The notes beneath the pieces were generated by a model. The model did no database searches, had not been told where the DNA came from, and saw only the letters and a program-made list of their open reading frames with translations. Positions 15,643-24,551 of a stretch of 64,000 nucleotides of DNA are shown one piece after another. Origin of the DNA: Mycoplana azooxidifex. Lineage in GTDB: Bacteria > Pseudomonadota > Alphaproteobacteria > Rhizobiales > Rhizobiaceae. Position 1 is the first letter of the stretch; each line of letters begins with the position of its first letter. Where the stretch lies: contig NZ_JACIEE010000004.1 of the NCBI RefSeq assembly GCF_014196765.1, positions 418,435-482,434 of the forward strand, given 5' to 3'. The translations under genes were made by a program, and so were the position numbers.

Positions 15643-18600
15643 TCAGCCGATTGACATCAGGCTGGCATTGCCGCCGGCGGCGGTGGTGTTGATCGAGGTC
15701 GAGACCTCTTCCAAGAGCCAGCTCAGGCAATAGGCATCCGCACCTGTGGCCGCGATCGCCTCGCTCGATGTGGCCTGGACCAACACCAGCGGACCGGGCA
15801 GGGCGGCGATCCTTTCATTGGCCGCGCGGATCTGTTCGCCATCGCCCTCGACGAGCGCGCCGGCAAAGGGACCGCTCTTTGCCCAGTCGTTCGACCAGGC
15901 GATCCGGGCTGCGACGCTCGCCGGCAGGTCCTTGAGCGAGGATTGCAGGCCGCACGCCGCATCGATCACGGCGCGATTGCCGGTGGCAAGGACGGCCACG
16001 ATCTGGCTGTAGAGGCCGCCTTCGGTCGTTGGTACCAGCAGCACCTGCCCGCGCGGATGAAGCGCGTAGAGATTGCGCTCGCCGACCGGGCCGGGCAGCT
16101 CGATGTCGAGGCCGAGGGCAGAGGCGCCGCCGGTATCGCGGGCGGCCTGCGCCTGCGCGTTCATGCCGCGTTGGCCGAGCCACTTGGCGAAATCCGTCAA
16201 CACCGGATCGGTATGCACCGAGCTGTGCTGCGGCGGGATCGGCGCGACCTTGACAAGGCGGCCGAGATAGAGCGGGCCGCCGGCCTTCGGCCCGGTGCCG
16301 GAGAGTCCGCGCCCGCCGAAGGGCTGCACGCCGACGACGGCACCGATGATGTTGCGGTTGACGTAGAGGTTGCCCGCCCTCACCCGGCTCGTCACATGCG
16401 CGATCGTCTCGTCGAGGCGCGTATGCAGGCCGAAGGTGAGGCCGTAGCCGGTGGCGTTGATGTCGTCGATCAGCCGGTCGAGATCGTCGCGCTTGAAGCG
16501 GATCACGTGCAGCACAGGACCGAAGACTTCGCGCTTGAGCTCCGAGAGGCTGTCGAGTTCGACGATCGTCGGCGGCACGAAAGTGCCCTCGCCCGTTGCC
16601 GCCTCGAGGGCGATCTGCTCGACCTTGCGGCCCTTTTTGCGCATGCCCTCGACATGCCCCTCGATGATGCCCTTGGCCTCGGCGGTGATGACCGGCCCGA
16701 TATCGACGGAGAGCTTGTCTGTGCGGCCGATCTTCAATTCGTGCAGGGCGCCCTTGAGCATGCCGAGCGTGCGTTCGGCAATGTCCTCCTGCAGGCAAAG
16801 CACGCGCAGCGCGGAGCAGCGCTGGCCGGCGCTGTCGAAGGCCGAGGCGATCACGTCGAAGACCACCTGCTCGGCAAGCGCCGACGAATCGACGATCATC
16901 GCGTTCTGGCCGCCGGTCTCGGCGATAAGCGGGATCGGTCTGCCGTCGGCCGAAAGCCATCCGGCGAGCTGGGCCTGGATCAGGCGGGCGACCTCGGTGG
17001 AGCCGGTGAACATGACGCCGGCCGTCTCCGGTGCGGCAACGAGGGCGGCGCCGACGCAGCCGTCTCCCGGCAGGAACTGCAGCGCTTCGGCAGGAATGCC
17101 GGCCTGATGCAGCAGGCGGACCCCTTCGGCGGCGATCAGCGGCGTTTCTTCTGCGGGCTTTGCCAGCACCGGGTTGCCGGTGACGAGCGCTGCGGCGATC
17201 TGGCCGGTGAAGATCGCCAGCGGGAAGTTCCACGGGCTGATGCAGACGACCGGGCCGAGCGGCGCATGGGCCGGACCGAGCGTGCGGCGGGCCTGTTCGG
17301 CATAGTAGCGCAGGAAATCGATCGCCTCGCGCACCTCTGCAATGGCGTTCGGCAGCGACTTGCCGGCCTCGCGCACGATCAGGCCGAGCAGGGTCGGCAT
17401 GCGCTCCTGCATGGCATCGGCGGCGCGCACGAGGCAGGCCGAGCGCTCGGCCGGCGGCACGGCGGCCCAGCGCGGGGCGGCGGCAGCGGCCAGCGTCGCG
17501 GCCTGCCGTGCGGTCTCCTCGGACGCCTCGGTGACCGTGCCGACCACATCGCGATGGTCACCCGGGTTGAGGACCTCGCGGGTCACGCCGCCGCTCGCAC
17601 CGGTCGCAAGCTGCGGCTCGGCCTTCCAGGCGATGGCGGCACTGGCTTCCAGCGCATCGCAGAGCGCGGCAAGCGTGGTCTCATCGGAGAGGTCGAGGCC
17701 CGCGGAGTTCGGCCGCGCGCCGTAGAGATCGGCCGGCAGCGCGATCTGGTCGTGGCGGGCGCCGACGACCGCCATCGAGCGGACCACCTCGACGGGATCG
17801 GCGATCAGTTCGTCGATGGAGACGGCCGGATCGGCAATGCGATTGACGAAGGAGGAGTTCGCGCCGTTCTCCAGCAGGCGGCGGACGAGATAGGCAAGCA
17901 GTGTCTCGTGCGTGCCGACGGGGGCGTAGATGCGGCAGGGACGGTCGAGGTTGCCGCGGCCGACCACCTCGTCATAGAGCGGCTCGCCCATGCCGTGCAG
18001 GCACTGGAACTCGTACTGGCCGATCGAGAAGCCCGGGCCGGCAAGATGATAGATCGCAGCCAGCGTTTGGGCATTGTGGGTGGCGAACTGCGGGAAGACC
18101 GCGTCGGTTGCGGCGAGCAGCTTGCGCGCGCAGGCGATGTAGGAGACGTCGGTATGGATCTTGCGGGTGTAGACGGGGAATTCGGCAAGCCCGTCCACCT
18201 GGGCGCGCTTGATCTCGGCGTCCCAATAGGCCCCCTTGACGAGGCGCACCATGATGCGCCGGCCCGAGCGGCGAGCAAGGTCGATGACGAAATCGAGCAC
18301 GAACGGGCAGCGCTTGCCATAGGCCTGGACGACGAAGCCCATGCCGTTCCAGCCGGCAAGATCGGGATCGGTGCAGAGACTTTCCAGAAGGTCCAGCGAA
18401 AGCTCCAGCCGGTCGGCCTCCTCCGCATCGATGTTGAGGCCAATGTCGTATGTCTTGGAAAGCAGCGCCAGCGCCTTCACCTTCGGCAGGAGTTCGCCCA
18501 TGACGCGCCCGGCCTGCGCCCGCGAATAGCGTGGATGCAGGGCGGAAAGCTTGATGGAGATGCCGGGGCCTTCATAGATGCCGCGGCCGGCAGAGGCCTT

Positions 18601-19344
18601 GCCGATGGCATGGATGGCGTTCTCGTAGTCGCGGTAGTAGCGCTGCGCATCGGCCGCCGTCGTCGCTGCCTCGCCCAGCATGTCGTAGGAATAGCGAAAA
18701 CCCTTCTGCTCCAGCGCCCGCGAGCGGTTGAGCGCCTCGTCGATCGTTTCCCCGGTCACGAATTGCTCGCCCATCATGCGCATGGCCATGTCGACGCCGC
18801 GGCGGATCACCGGCTCGCCACAGCGGGCGATCAGCCGGGTAAGTGCTGCCGAAAGGCTGCGGTCGTTGACGGTGCCGGTGAGCTTGCCGGTAACGACGAG
18901 GCCCCAGGTCGCGGCGTTGACGAACAGCGAGCGACCGCCGCCGATATGCGACTTCCAGTCTCCGTCGGCGATCTTGTCGCGGATGAGCGCATCGCGGGTC
19001 GCCGTGTCGGGAATGCGCAGCAGCGCCTCCGCCAGGCACATCAGCGCCACGCCTTCCTGGCTCGACAGCGAATACTCGTGCACCAGCCCCTCGACGCCGG
19101 TGCCCTTGTGCTTTGCGCGCAGCGCGGTGATCAGCCCGCGGGCGGTGGCAGCGATGGAAGCGCGCTGCGCCGCCGGGACCGCCGCCGCCTCGAGAAGTGG
19201 CTGCAGGCATTCCGCCTCGGGCCGGCGATAAGCGGCCGTGATCGCCTGGCGGAGCGGGCCTTGCGGACGGATCGGCGGGGCGAAATCGGCAAAGGGGCGG
19301 CCGGCGGGAATGGTGATTTCCGGGGAGGAGGAGGTCTTGGTCAT
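15643..19344 (-). CDS. putA: Bifunctional proline dehydrogenase / L-glutamate-gamma-semialdehyde dehydrogenase
   Basis: Oxidises proline to glutamate in two steps at the membrane-associated FAD and cytosolic NAD sites. The 1233-residue product has an N-terminal alpha-helical region, the proline dehydrogenase barrel with [16 protein letters not shown] around residue 365, then the aldehyde dehydrogenase domain with [31 protein letters not shown] and catalytic Cys near 843 in [13 protein letters not shown]-terminal domain follows. The ribbon-helix-helix DNA-binding module seen at the start of E. coli PutA is absent, so it is a non-regulatory PutA and control is left to the divergent Lrp-type gene. 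ATG 19344 is chosen; an ATG 33 nt upstream is also in frame. Confidence 0.95.
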   Translation of the reverse strand: MTKTSSSPEITIPAGRPFADFAPPIRPQGPLRQAITAAYRRPEAECLQPLLEAAAVPAAQRASIAATARGLITALRAKHKGTGVEGLVHEYSLSSQEGVALMCLAEALLRIPDTATRDALIRDKIADGDWKSHIGGGRSLFVNAATWGLVVTGKLTGTVNDRSLSAALTRLIARCGEPVIRRGVDMAMRMMGEQFVTGETIDEALNRSRALEQKGFRYSYDMLGEAATTAADAQRYYRDYENAIHAIGKASAGRGIYEGPGISIKLSALHPRYSRAQAGRVMGELLPKVKALALLSKTYDIGLNIDAEEADRLELSLDLLESLCTDPDLAGWNGMGFVVQAYGKRCPFVLDFVIDLARRSGRRIMVRLVKGAYWDAEIKRAQVDGLAEFPVYTRKIHTDVSYIACARKLLAATDAVFPQFATHNAQTLAAIYHLAGPGFSIGQYEFQCLHGMGEPLYDEVVGRGNLDRPCRIYAPVGTHETLLAYLVRRLLENGANSSFVNRIADPAVSIDELIADPVEVVRSMAVVGARHDQIALPADLYGARPNSAGLDLSDETTLAALCDALEASAAIAWKAEPQLATGASGGVTREVLNPGDHRDVVGTVTEASEETARQAATLAAAAAPRWAAVPPAERSACLVRAADAMQERMPTLLGLIVREAGKSLPNAIAEVREAIDFLRYYAEQARRTLGPAHAPLGPVVCISPWNFPLAIFTGQIAAALVTGNPVLAKPAEETPLIAAEGVRLLHQAGIPAEALQFLPGDGCVGAALVAAPETAGVMFTGSTEVARLIQAQLAGWLSADGRPIPLIAETGGQNAMIVDSSALAEQVVFDVIASAFDSAGQRCSALRVLCLQEDIAERTLGMLKGALHELKIGRTDKLSVDIGPVITAEAKGIIEGHVEGMRKKGRKVEQIALEAATGEGTFVPPTIVELDSLSELKREVFGPVLHVIRFKRDDLDRLIDDINATGYGLTFGLHTRLDETIAHVTSRVRAGNLYVNRNIIGAVVGVQPFGGRGLSGTGPKAGGPLYLGRLVKVAPIPPQHSSVHTDPVLTDFAKWLGQRGMNAQAQAARDTGGASALGLDIELPGPVGERNLYALHPRGQVLLVPTTEGGLYSQIVAVLATGNRAVIDAACGLQSSLKDLPASVAARIAWSNDWAKSGPFAGALVEGDGEQIRAANERIAALPGPLVLVQATSSEAIAATGADAYCLSWLLEEVSTSINTTAAGGNASLMSIG

Positions 19345-19485
19345 GGTGGCGCGCTCTCGGATGATGGGGCAATTCAACCGGTCGCCCGGCCGGGCCGCGC
19401 CGCTTCGCCGGTCATCTCCGGCGCGCCCTCTCGCAGCGAAGAGATGGTAGCATCGATGCGAAATTCATGTTGACTTGATTTTCCG

Positions 19486-19508
19486 ACAGATTAGTCCGAT
19501 CAATCTGT
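19486..19508. promoter_or_regulatory. Palindromic operator between putA and putR
   Basis: ACAGATT at 19486-19492 and AATCTGT at 19502-19508 form 7-bp perfect arms in a 23-bp palindrome, with two further symmetric pairs inside. It lies 28 nt before the regulator ATG in the divergent spacer. This is the expected place for an Lrp/AsnC-type activator such as PutR to act on both genes. A TTGACT at 19470-19475 just upstream could be a -35 element for putR. Confidence 0.6.
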
Positions 19509-19535
19509 TTGGAACCCGTTTTTAAGGAAATATGG

Positions 19536-20036
19536 ATGGCGAAGGCGCAAACCATCGACGATTTGGACCAATTCGACATTCGCATCCTCGACGTGCTCAG
19601 CCAGGACGGACGGATCTCCGTGACAGAGTTGTCCAAGCGGGTGGGATTGTCAAAGACGCCGTGCCAGGCGCGGCTGAAGCGGCTGATCGACGAGGGCTTC
19701 ATCCTCGGCTTCCACGCCGAGATCAACCTGCGCAAGCTCGGCCTCGACCATATCGCCTTTGCCGAGGTCAAGCTGTCGGATACGCGCGAGAAGGCGCTGG
19801 AGGCCTTCAACAGCGCTGTGCGCCGCATTCAAGAAGTGGAGGAGTGCCACATGATCGCGGGCTCCTTCGACTATCTCCTGAAGGTGCGCACGTCCGACAT
19901 CCGAAGGTATCGCGAGGTACTGGGGGAGAAGATCTCCAGCCTGCCGAACGTCGCCAACACCTCGACCTTCGTGGTCATGCAGGCCGTCAAGGACAGCGGC
20001 GCGACGAGCCCCGCGATCACGGATGTCGCGCGGTGA
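19536..20036 (+). CDS. putR: Lrp/AsnC-family regulator of proline catabolism
   Basis: A 166-residue regulator: N-terminal helix-turn-helix (LDQFDIRILDVLSQDGRISVT, then ELSKRVGLSKTPCQARLKRL) and C-terminal RAM ligand-binding domain (FAEVKLSDTREKALEAF, CHMIAGSFDYLLKVRTSDI). It is transcribed away from putA. In Agrobacterium and Rhodobacter the equivalent gene, PutR, activates putA in response to proline. The start at ATG 19536 follows AAGGAA with ideal spacing; an overlapping ATG at 19532 is in another frame. Confidence 0.88.
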   Translation: MAKAQTIDDLDQFDIRILDVLSQDGRISVTELSKRVGLSKTPCQARLKRLIDEGFILGFHAEINLRKLGLDHIAFAEVKLSDTREKALEAFNSAVRRIQEVEECHMIAGSFDYLLKVRTSDIRRYREVLGEKISSLPNVANTSTFVVMQAVKDSGATSPAITDVAR

Positions 20037-20116
20037 AACGGAATAACGAAGCGGAAACCTGACGTTAACCATGCGCCCGGTATGCAGGACCGACCGCATA
20101 CGAGGGGACAGCATTC

Positions 20117-20416
20117 ATGAGCGCCGCATCCGCAACCGCCCGCCCGACGACGAGCACGGCTCCGATCCCGTTTCCGATCGCAAGGCGGACGAGGGTGGTG
20201 CGCCGTTGCGCCGCCGAGCTGGAAGCCCTGCACGGCGAGCCGGCGCTGGTTTACTGGCGTTCCGAATGCCGCAAGCTCGCCGAAGAGCTGCTTTCGCTCG
20301 GCTGCGACGATGCCGAGATGCGCCTGCAGGTCCTCGACTTCCAGGACGAGGTACAGGCGGAACTGCAGCGCCGGCAGGAGGCCCGCAGCCTGCAGGAAAA
20401 CGCCGGCACGGCCTGA
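20117..20416 (+). CDS. DUF6074-like small protein
   Basis: A 99-residue charged protein. The N-terminal PIPFPIARRTRVVRRCAAEL segment and the following helices (WRSECRKLAEELLSLG, MRLQVLDFQDEVQAELQRR) resemble the short rhizobial DUF6074 family, in which an IPFP motif is followed by an arginine-rich helix. It has no membrane segment. ATG 20117 follows GAGGGGA. The function is unknown and there is no operon partner. Confidence 0.6.
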   Translation: MSAASATARPTTSTAPIPFPIARRTRVVRRCAAELEALHGEPALVYWRSECRKLAEELLSLGCDDAEMRLQVLDFQDEVQAELQRRQEARSLQENAGTA

Positions 20417-20491
20417 TTCGCTTGACGCAGTCACGCTCGTTCAGGGCCGTGCGCACAGGCATGTGACCAGTTCACGGATTGTGCCGGCAAA

Positions 20492-20510
20492 TTATATCTT
20501 TTTTATATGT
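20492..20510. promoter_or_regulatory. Weak third copy of the Rrf2-linked site
   Basis: An AT-rich 19-mer upstream of the Rrf2 gene matches the palindromic site at 21803-21821 in about 12 of 19 positions (TTATAT, then a T-run, then TATATG). It could serve autoregulation but is much weaker than the other two sites. Confidence 0.25.
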
Positions 20511-20663
20511 TTTTAGGACTTGCGTGCCTAAAATGCGTCTGAATCATTCGTATGGCTGACACGCATTCGATTCCCGGGATAGACGGGCAGTTTCTCGCAA
20601 GCGGGGGCGCGCTTCATGCGCTATCCGCCCGGAGAACATTTTGCATCTGGAAAGCAGAAAGAC

Positions 20664-21131
20664 ATGCTGACGAAGAAGGGTAAGTACGGGTTGAAGGCCT
20701 TAGTCGATCTGGCGCGGCTGGCGCCCGGGGAGACGGCCTTCGTCAGCGAGATCGCGCTCCGCAACAACATCCCCAAGAAGTTCCTCGACACGATCCTGCT
20801 CGAACTGCGCAACGCCGGCATGCTGCGCTCCAAGAAGGGCCCCGGCGGCGGCTATGCGCTGTCGCATCCCGCGTCCGCGATCAGGATCGGCCACGCCATC
20901 CGCGTGCTTGACGGGCCCCTGGCGCCGATCCGCTGCGCCAGCCGCACCGCCTACGAGGCCTGTGACGATTGTGCCGATCCGCAGGCCTGCCAGGTTCGCC
21001 GAGCGATGACCGATGTCCGCGACGCGATCGCCGCGATTCTCGACACGATGACGCTGGAGCAGTTCGTCGCAGCCCCCGGCGCAGCAAGCCTCGTCGACGA
21101 CGAGATCGAAGAGCGGAAGGTTGCGGGCTAG
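20664..21131 (+). CDS. Rrf2-family transcriptional regulator
   Basis: A 155-residue winged-helix regulator. The N-terminal LTKKGKYGLKALVDLARLA and helix-turn-helix region IALRNNIPKKFLDTILLEL, with KGPGGGYAL in the wing, define the Rrf2 family. Four cysteines (91, 100, 103, 109) in the C-terminal half could bind an iron-sulfur cluster as in IscR, RirA or NsrR, though spacing is not diagnostic of any one. The start is ATG 20664, where conserved sequence begins; a longer frame upstream is not conserved. Two similar palindromic sites precede the next two genes, suggesting a small local regulon. Confidence 0.85.
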   Translation: MLTKKGKYGLKALVDLARLAPGETAFVSEIALRNNIPKKFLDTILLELRNAGMLRSKKGPGGGYALSHPASAIRIGHAIRVLDGPLAPIRCASRTAYEACDDCADPQACQVRRAMTDVRDAIAAILDTMTLEQFVAAPGAASLVDDEIEERKVAG

Positions 21132-21186
21132 GCATGTCTCGCAGGGGCGCATGACGGCCGCTGCGCCGGCGACCCCATAGATCACC

Positions 21187-21207
21187 AATTCTATAGACTA
21201 TTGACAA
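21187..21207. promoter_or_regulatory. Candidate Rrf2 operator upstream of the small gene
   Basis: Contains ATTCTATAGA followed by CTATTGACAA. It matches the palindrome at 21803-21821 in 16 of 20 aligned positions, including the whole left half. It lies 65 bp before the 68-residue gene and overlaps a TTGACA that may be its -35 element (21201-21206). Confidence 0.45.
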
Positions 21208-21272
21208 TCGCCTTGTTTCCGCCATGATCCCTTCACGGCCGTTAACGACCGGGAACGATCAGGAGTTGGCGC

Positions 21273-21479
21273 ATGTTCTATATGGGTGGAATGACGCTTG
21301 GTTATTTCTCTCCGCATCCGGCCGAAGCGAGTGCCGGCGAATCGGGAGAAGGACCATCCGTCACGGACCGGAAGGCCGAGCGCAAGGGGCTCCTGGATTT
21401 CCTGAAACCCGTTTCACAGGCACGGCAACCGAAGTCGTCGCGCCAGCCGCCTGCCTGGCCGATCCACGTCTTCTATTGA
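21273..21479 (+). CDS. Hypothetical 68-residue protein
   Basis: A short frame with a good AGGAG ribosome site 8 nt upstream and a promoter-like, operator-like stretch before that. The product begins MFYMGGMTLGYFSPHP and ends in a basic proline-rich tail (SRQPPAWPIHVFY). No family is recognised. I call it because of the ribosome site and the shared operator with the downstream FAD gene. It could instead be an unstable leader peptide. Confidence 0.45.
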   Translation: MFYMGGMTLGYFSPHPAEASAGESGEGPSVTDRKAERKGLLDFLKPVSQARQPKSSRQPPAWPIHVFY

Positions 21480-21930
21480 CGGGGCGGCGCCCGCCCCGGC
21501 GGATCGGGCGTACCGGCCATCACGGGCCGGCATTCAGTCAGGCCCATGTCTGGCGTGCGAGCGAGCGACGCTCGCCTTCCCCGTCGCGTCTCTGACGCGG
21601 CATCCACGATCCGGCAATCCGGATCGGCGCCGGATCGAAGAGCGATGCGGCCGCAGACTCCGATGAATTGATCCCCACAGGTTGAAATGGCAGGAACCGT
21701 GCCGCGCGGGCTTGCCGTTGTGGCTGCCTGCGGCAGGCAACCGGCTTCCCGCGGCCCCGGCGCTATCCTCGCCGGAAGGGTTTCCCGCAGTACAAAATTA
21801 TATTCTATAGATTTTATAGAAAACTGCGTTATGATCTCGTCCCTGCGCCCCTGAGGCCCCGCCCCGAATGCCGGGCCGGCCGTTTCCGGCCAACACCGGA
21901 GGGATGCGCAAACAAGGGAGAGAACGCGAC
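21480..21930. other. 450-bp intergenic region with one operator-like palindrome
   Basis: Apart from the palindrome at 21803-21821 I see no gene or repeat. The leader of the FAD/NAD(P)-binding gene starts near the palindrome and is about 100 nt long. Confidence 0.5.
21803..21821. promoter_or_regulatory. Perfect palindrome, candidate Rrf2-family operator
   Basis: TTCTATA-N5-TATAGAA, with 7-bp perfect arms, 110 bp upstream of the FAD/NAD(P)-binding gene. A related site precedes the small gene at 21273. The nearest regulator gene is the Rrf2 gene at 20664. Confidence 0.55.
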
Positions 21931-23301
21931 ATGTCTTCTCGCAACGCTGTCAGGGTAAACCCTTCGATGCAGCCGACCGACGGCCACCCGCACATTGCCA
22001 TCGTCGGGCGCGGCCCGGCCGGAATGACGACGGCGATCGCCCTGTTGCGCCGCCTGCGCCGGCCGTTCCACCTGTGGATGATAGACGTGGCCGACTTTCC
22101 CCAGAGCTTCGGCAACGGCCCCGCCGGGCAGGCGCTGATGAGCGAGCGGGCGGGCCAGCTATCTGCGCTTGCCGACCGGCCGCTGGATTTCGTCGACTGG
22201 CTGAAGGCCGGCCTGAGCAGCGGGCGCGGCTCCGTTCTGGCACTTCGCGGCTTCGAAAACGTCTATGTGCCGCGCTCGGTCTTTCGCGACTATCTGACGG
22301 CCCGTTTCGGCGAGGCGTTTGCCGCCCGCCGCGACACGACGGTCCAGACCGTCTCCGCTGCCGTCACGGCCCTTCGGCCGGCTTCCGGGGGCCGCCTTTG
22401 CCTGGCGCTCGACGACGGAAGCGAAATGGCTTTCGACCAGGTTTTCCTTTCGACCGGACATGGCAGGCAAGGAGGCGAATCCGCCTCCTGGCGCACAGCC
22501 GAACAGCTTCTCTGGAGCAGGCAGCGCAAGGCCGACACGCCTCTTCTCGTGGCGGGAGACGGCCCCCGCATGGCAGCCATCCTGCTGCATCTGCGGGCAA
22601 GCGGCCATTCGGGCCGGATCCGTATCCTCTCGGAGGGCGGCCGCCTCCCCGAGCCGCACGCAGCCAGGCTCGTCGATCCGCTGACGCCGGCAATGTCGGC
22701 AGCGACGGGCCTTGCCGAGACGCTGCGCCATCTGCGCGCCGACAGCGCCCGCAACGTCGAGGCCGGCGGCACCTGGCAGGCGGTGACCGATGGCCTGAAC
22801 TGCCAATGGCCCGCCTTCTGGCGCGCGCTTCCGCTCGAAGCGCGCAAGCGCTACTGGCGCCATCTGCGCGCCTTGCATCGTATCCGCTCCGAGAGGATCG
22901 CACCGGAACTGCACGGCAGGCTCCTGCGCGACCTACGCAATCCTGCGACCGAGCTGGTGGACGCCCGCGTCATCGGCGAGGTGGCGGACGGCGTCCTCGT
23001 CAGGCGCAAGGGCAGCCGGAGGGCGGAGGTCATGCCCGGACGGTTGATCGACTGCAGGGAGGACATAGCCCGGCCGGCAGACGGCCTGCTGCCCGAGCAG
23101 GGACCGGCCATGCACGTGGAAGACGATGGAAGACTGATTCGATGGGGCACGGCTGTTTCCGGCCTGCATGTCCTTGGCCGGGCCGCCGGTTGTCTCAGGC
23201 CCGATATCCGGCTGTTCGCCGACACGGTCCGGCAGATCTATCGGGCGGCGACCGGGCTCGACGCCTTGCGTACCGACGTTTCATCCCGCACCGGGGCCTA
23301 A
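21931..23301 (+). CDS. FAD/NAD(P)-binding protein (NAD_binding_9-like)
   Basis: A 456-residue flavoprotein. The N-terminal dinucleotide fold HIAIVGRGPAGMTTAIALL has the GxGxxG pattern, followed by FGNGPAGQALMSERAGQL, FVDWLKAG and VPRSVFRDYL, as in the YdhS/HydR-like group of FAD-NAD(P)-binding proteins. VFLSTGHG is the second FAD contact and LVAGDGPRM a second nucleotide-binding strand. The start is ATG 21931 behind AAGGGAGAG. No partner enzyme is adjacent. The Rrf2-linked operator upstream hints at redox, sulfur or iron control, but the substrate is unknown. Confidence 0.75.
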   Translation: MSSRNAVRVNPSMQPTDGHPHIAIVGRGPAGMTTAIALLRRLRRPFHLWMIDVADFPQSFGNGPAGQALMSERAGQLSALADRPLDFVDWLKAGLSSGRGSVLALRGFENVYVPRSVFRDYLTARFGEAFAARRDTTVQTVSAAVTALRPASGGRLCLALDDGSEMAFDQVFLSTGHGRQGGESASWRTAEQLLWSRQRKADTPLLVAGDGPRMAAILLHLRASGHSGRIRILSEGGRLPEPHAARLVDPLTPAMSAATGLAETLRHLRADSARNVEAGGTWQAVTDGLNCQWPAFWRALPLEARKRYWRHLRALHRIRSERIAPELHGRLLRDLRNPATELVDARVIGEVADGVLVRRKGSRRAEVMPGRLIDCREDIARPADGLLPEQGPAMHVEDDGRLIRWGTAVSGLHVLGRAAGCLRPDIRLFADTVRQIYRAATGLDALRTDVSSRTGA

Positions 23302-23542
23302 GGACGAACCCTACCTGGCATCGCCGCCGCCGCAGCAGCGGCGCGGGGAGAAATGCCCGAGCGGAAACGCGGATGCGGACAGGCGAAGGCAGCCGGCGAC
23401 GGACGTCTTCGTCCTTTCCTGCTTTTCCTTTTATTTCAATGGCCTGCATATTCCGATCTTTTCTGCCGCGAAGATAGGGCCAGATGTGATCGCTCCGGCT
23501 CAAATTGCCGTTGACTCTTTTCTCCCGTTCTGGAATCCATAA

Positions 23543-23557
23543 GAACATAACAGGAAC
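23543..23557. promoter_or_regulatory. LexA SOS box of the mutasome operon
   Basis: GAAC-N7-GAAC, which is GTTC-N7-GTTC on the other strand, exactly the direct-repeat LexA box of alphaproteobacteria. It lies 20 bp before the imuA start. Confidence 0.85.
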
Positions 23558-23576
23558 AAATAAAGGAATGAACGTC

Positions 23577-24551
23577 ATGGCAACGCCTGCCTTGGCGCGC
23601 GAGCAGCTTTTTGCGCTGCGCGAAACCATCGCGCGCATAGAGAACGCCGACGGGCCGGGCCTCGTCCCGCGCAAGCAGCGCTGGCAGTGGGATGCGCCCC
23701 AGTCTCAGCCCCAGTCGCCGTCACCGTCCCAGCCGCCTGGCGACGATCCGAGCGCGCACCGTGCCGGCGAAACAGACGGTCTGGATACCGTGTTCGAGGG
23801 CGGCCTTCCGGACCGGGGTCTTGTCGAGATTCGTAACCCCCAGACCCGGGACATGGGGGCTGCGAGCGGATTTTCGCTTGCCCTGGCCGCGATGCGGCAG
23901 GAGCAGGAAGGCACCGGGGCGACCCTCTGGATCGGCCAAGCCCTGGCGCTTTCGGAGGCCGGAACGCCCTATGCGCCGGGACTGAGGAAGCACGGCCTCG
24001 ATCCGGCACGTTTTCTTCTCGCCCGGCCGCGGACGGTTCAAGATGCACTCTGGATCGCCGAGACGGCGCTCGGCGTTTCCGCCTTTTCGGCCGTGATCCT
24101 GGAGATCCGCGGCAATCCCGACTGCTTCGGCCTGACGGAAAGCCGCCGCCTGCAGCTGCGCGCCAGGGCGAACGGCACGCTTCTGCTTTTGCTGCGCCAG
24201 GCGGGCGTGGAAGAGGCGAGCAGCGCGCTCTCTCGTCTTCGCGTCGATCCGGCGCCTGCCGGCGAACGGCCGCTGCCGGACGGGTCGATGCTTCCCGACA
24301 GCCTCGGCAACCCCGCTTTTCTCGTCACGCCGGAGAAAAGCAAGATCGCCGACCCGCTTGGCATACTCCTGGAGTGGAACCCCGATGACCGCCGCTTTCG
24401 CCGCCTCGAACCCCGCCTCGAATCCCACCCCGTCGCTCCTCGCCCGGAACAGCGAACACAGGAGCCTCTGCCTCTGGTTTCCCTATCTTCCCACCGACCG
24501 GGTGGCGCGAGCGCGCTGGGGGCGGTCGTGGCTTTCGAGGGGACGCCCTGA
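23577..24551 (+). CDS. imuA: ImuA, mutasome accessory protein
   Basis: A 324-residue RecA-like protein of the SOS mutasome that acts with ImuB and DnaE2 in damage-induced translesion synthesis. Visible blocks are LREQ-type N-terminus (LAREQLFALRETIARIE), DTVFEGGLPDRGLVEIRNP, LWIGQALALSEAGTPYAPG, GLDPARFLLARPRTVQDALWIAETAL and the C-terminal [15 protein letters not shown]. The P-loop is not canonical. ATG 23577 has AAGGAA at good spacing; ATG 23568 is an alternative. The last ~55 residues overlap the imuB frame by 167 bp and are low in similarity. Confidence 0.88.
   Translation: MATPALAREQLFALRETIARIENADGPGLVPRKQRWQWDAPQSQPQSPSPSQPPGDDPSAHRAGETDGLDTVFEGGLPDRGLVEIRNPQTRDMGAASGFSLALAAMRQEQEGTGATLWIGQALALSEAGTPYAPGLRKHGLDPARFLLARPRTVQDALWIAETALGVSAFSAVILEIRGNPDCFGLTESRRLQLRARANGTLLLLLRQAGVEEASSALSRLRVDPAPAGERPLPDGSMLPDSLGNPAFLVTPEKSKIADPLGILLEWNPDDRRFRRLEPRLESHPVAPRPEQRTQEPLPLVSLSSHRPGGASALGAVVAFEGTP

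Noticed and set aside
15943-19473. Very long open frame on the plus strand opposite putA
   Set aside because: It is the antisense of a fully conserved enzyme gene; its product is Arg/Gly/His-rich without domains. Similar antisense frames opposite dnaE2 and the RTX gene are the usual result of high GC content.
24358-24551. Frameshift between imuA and imuB
   Set aside because: Both proteins keep all conserved blocks on either side and imuB has its own ribosome site and start, so an overlap explains the data better than a frameshift.
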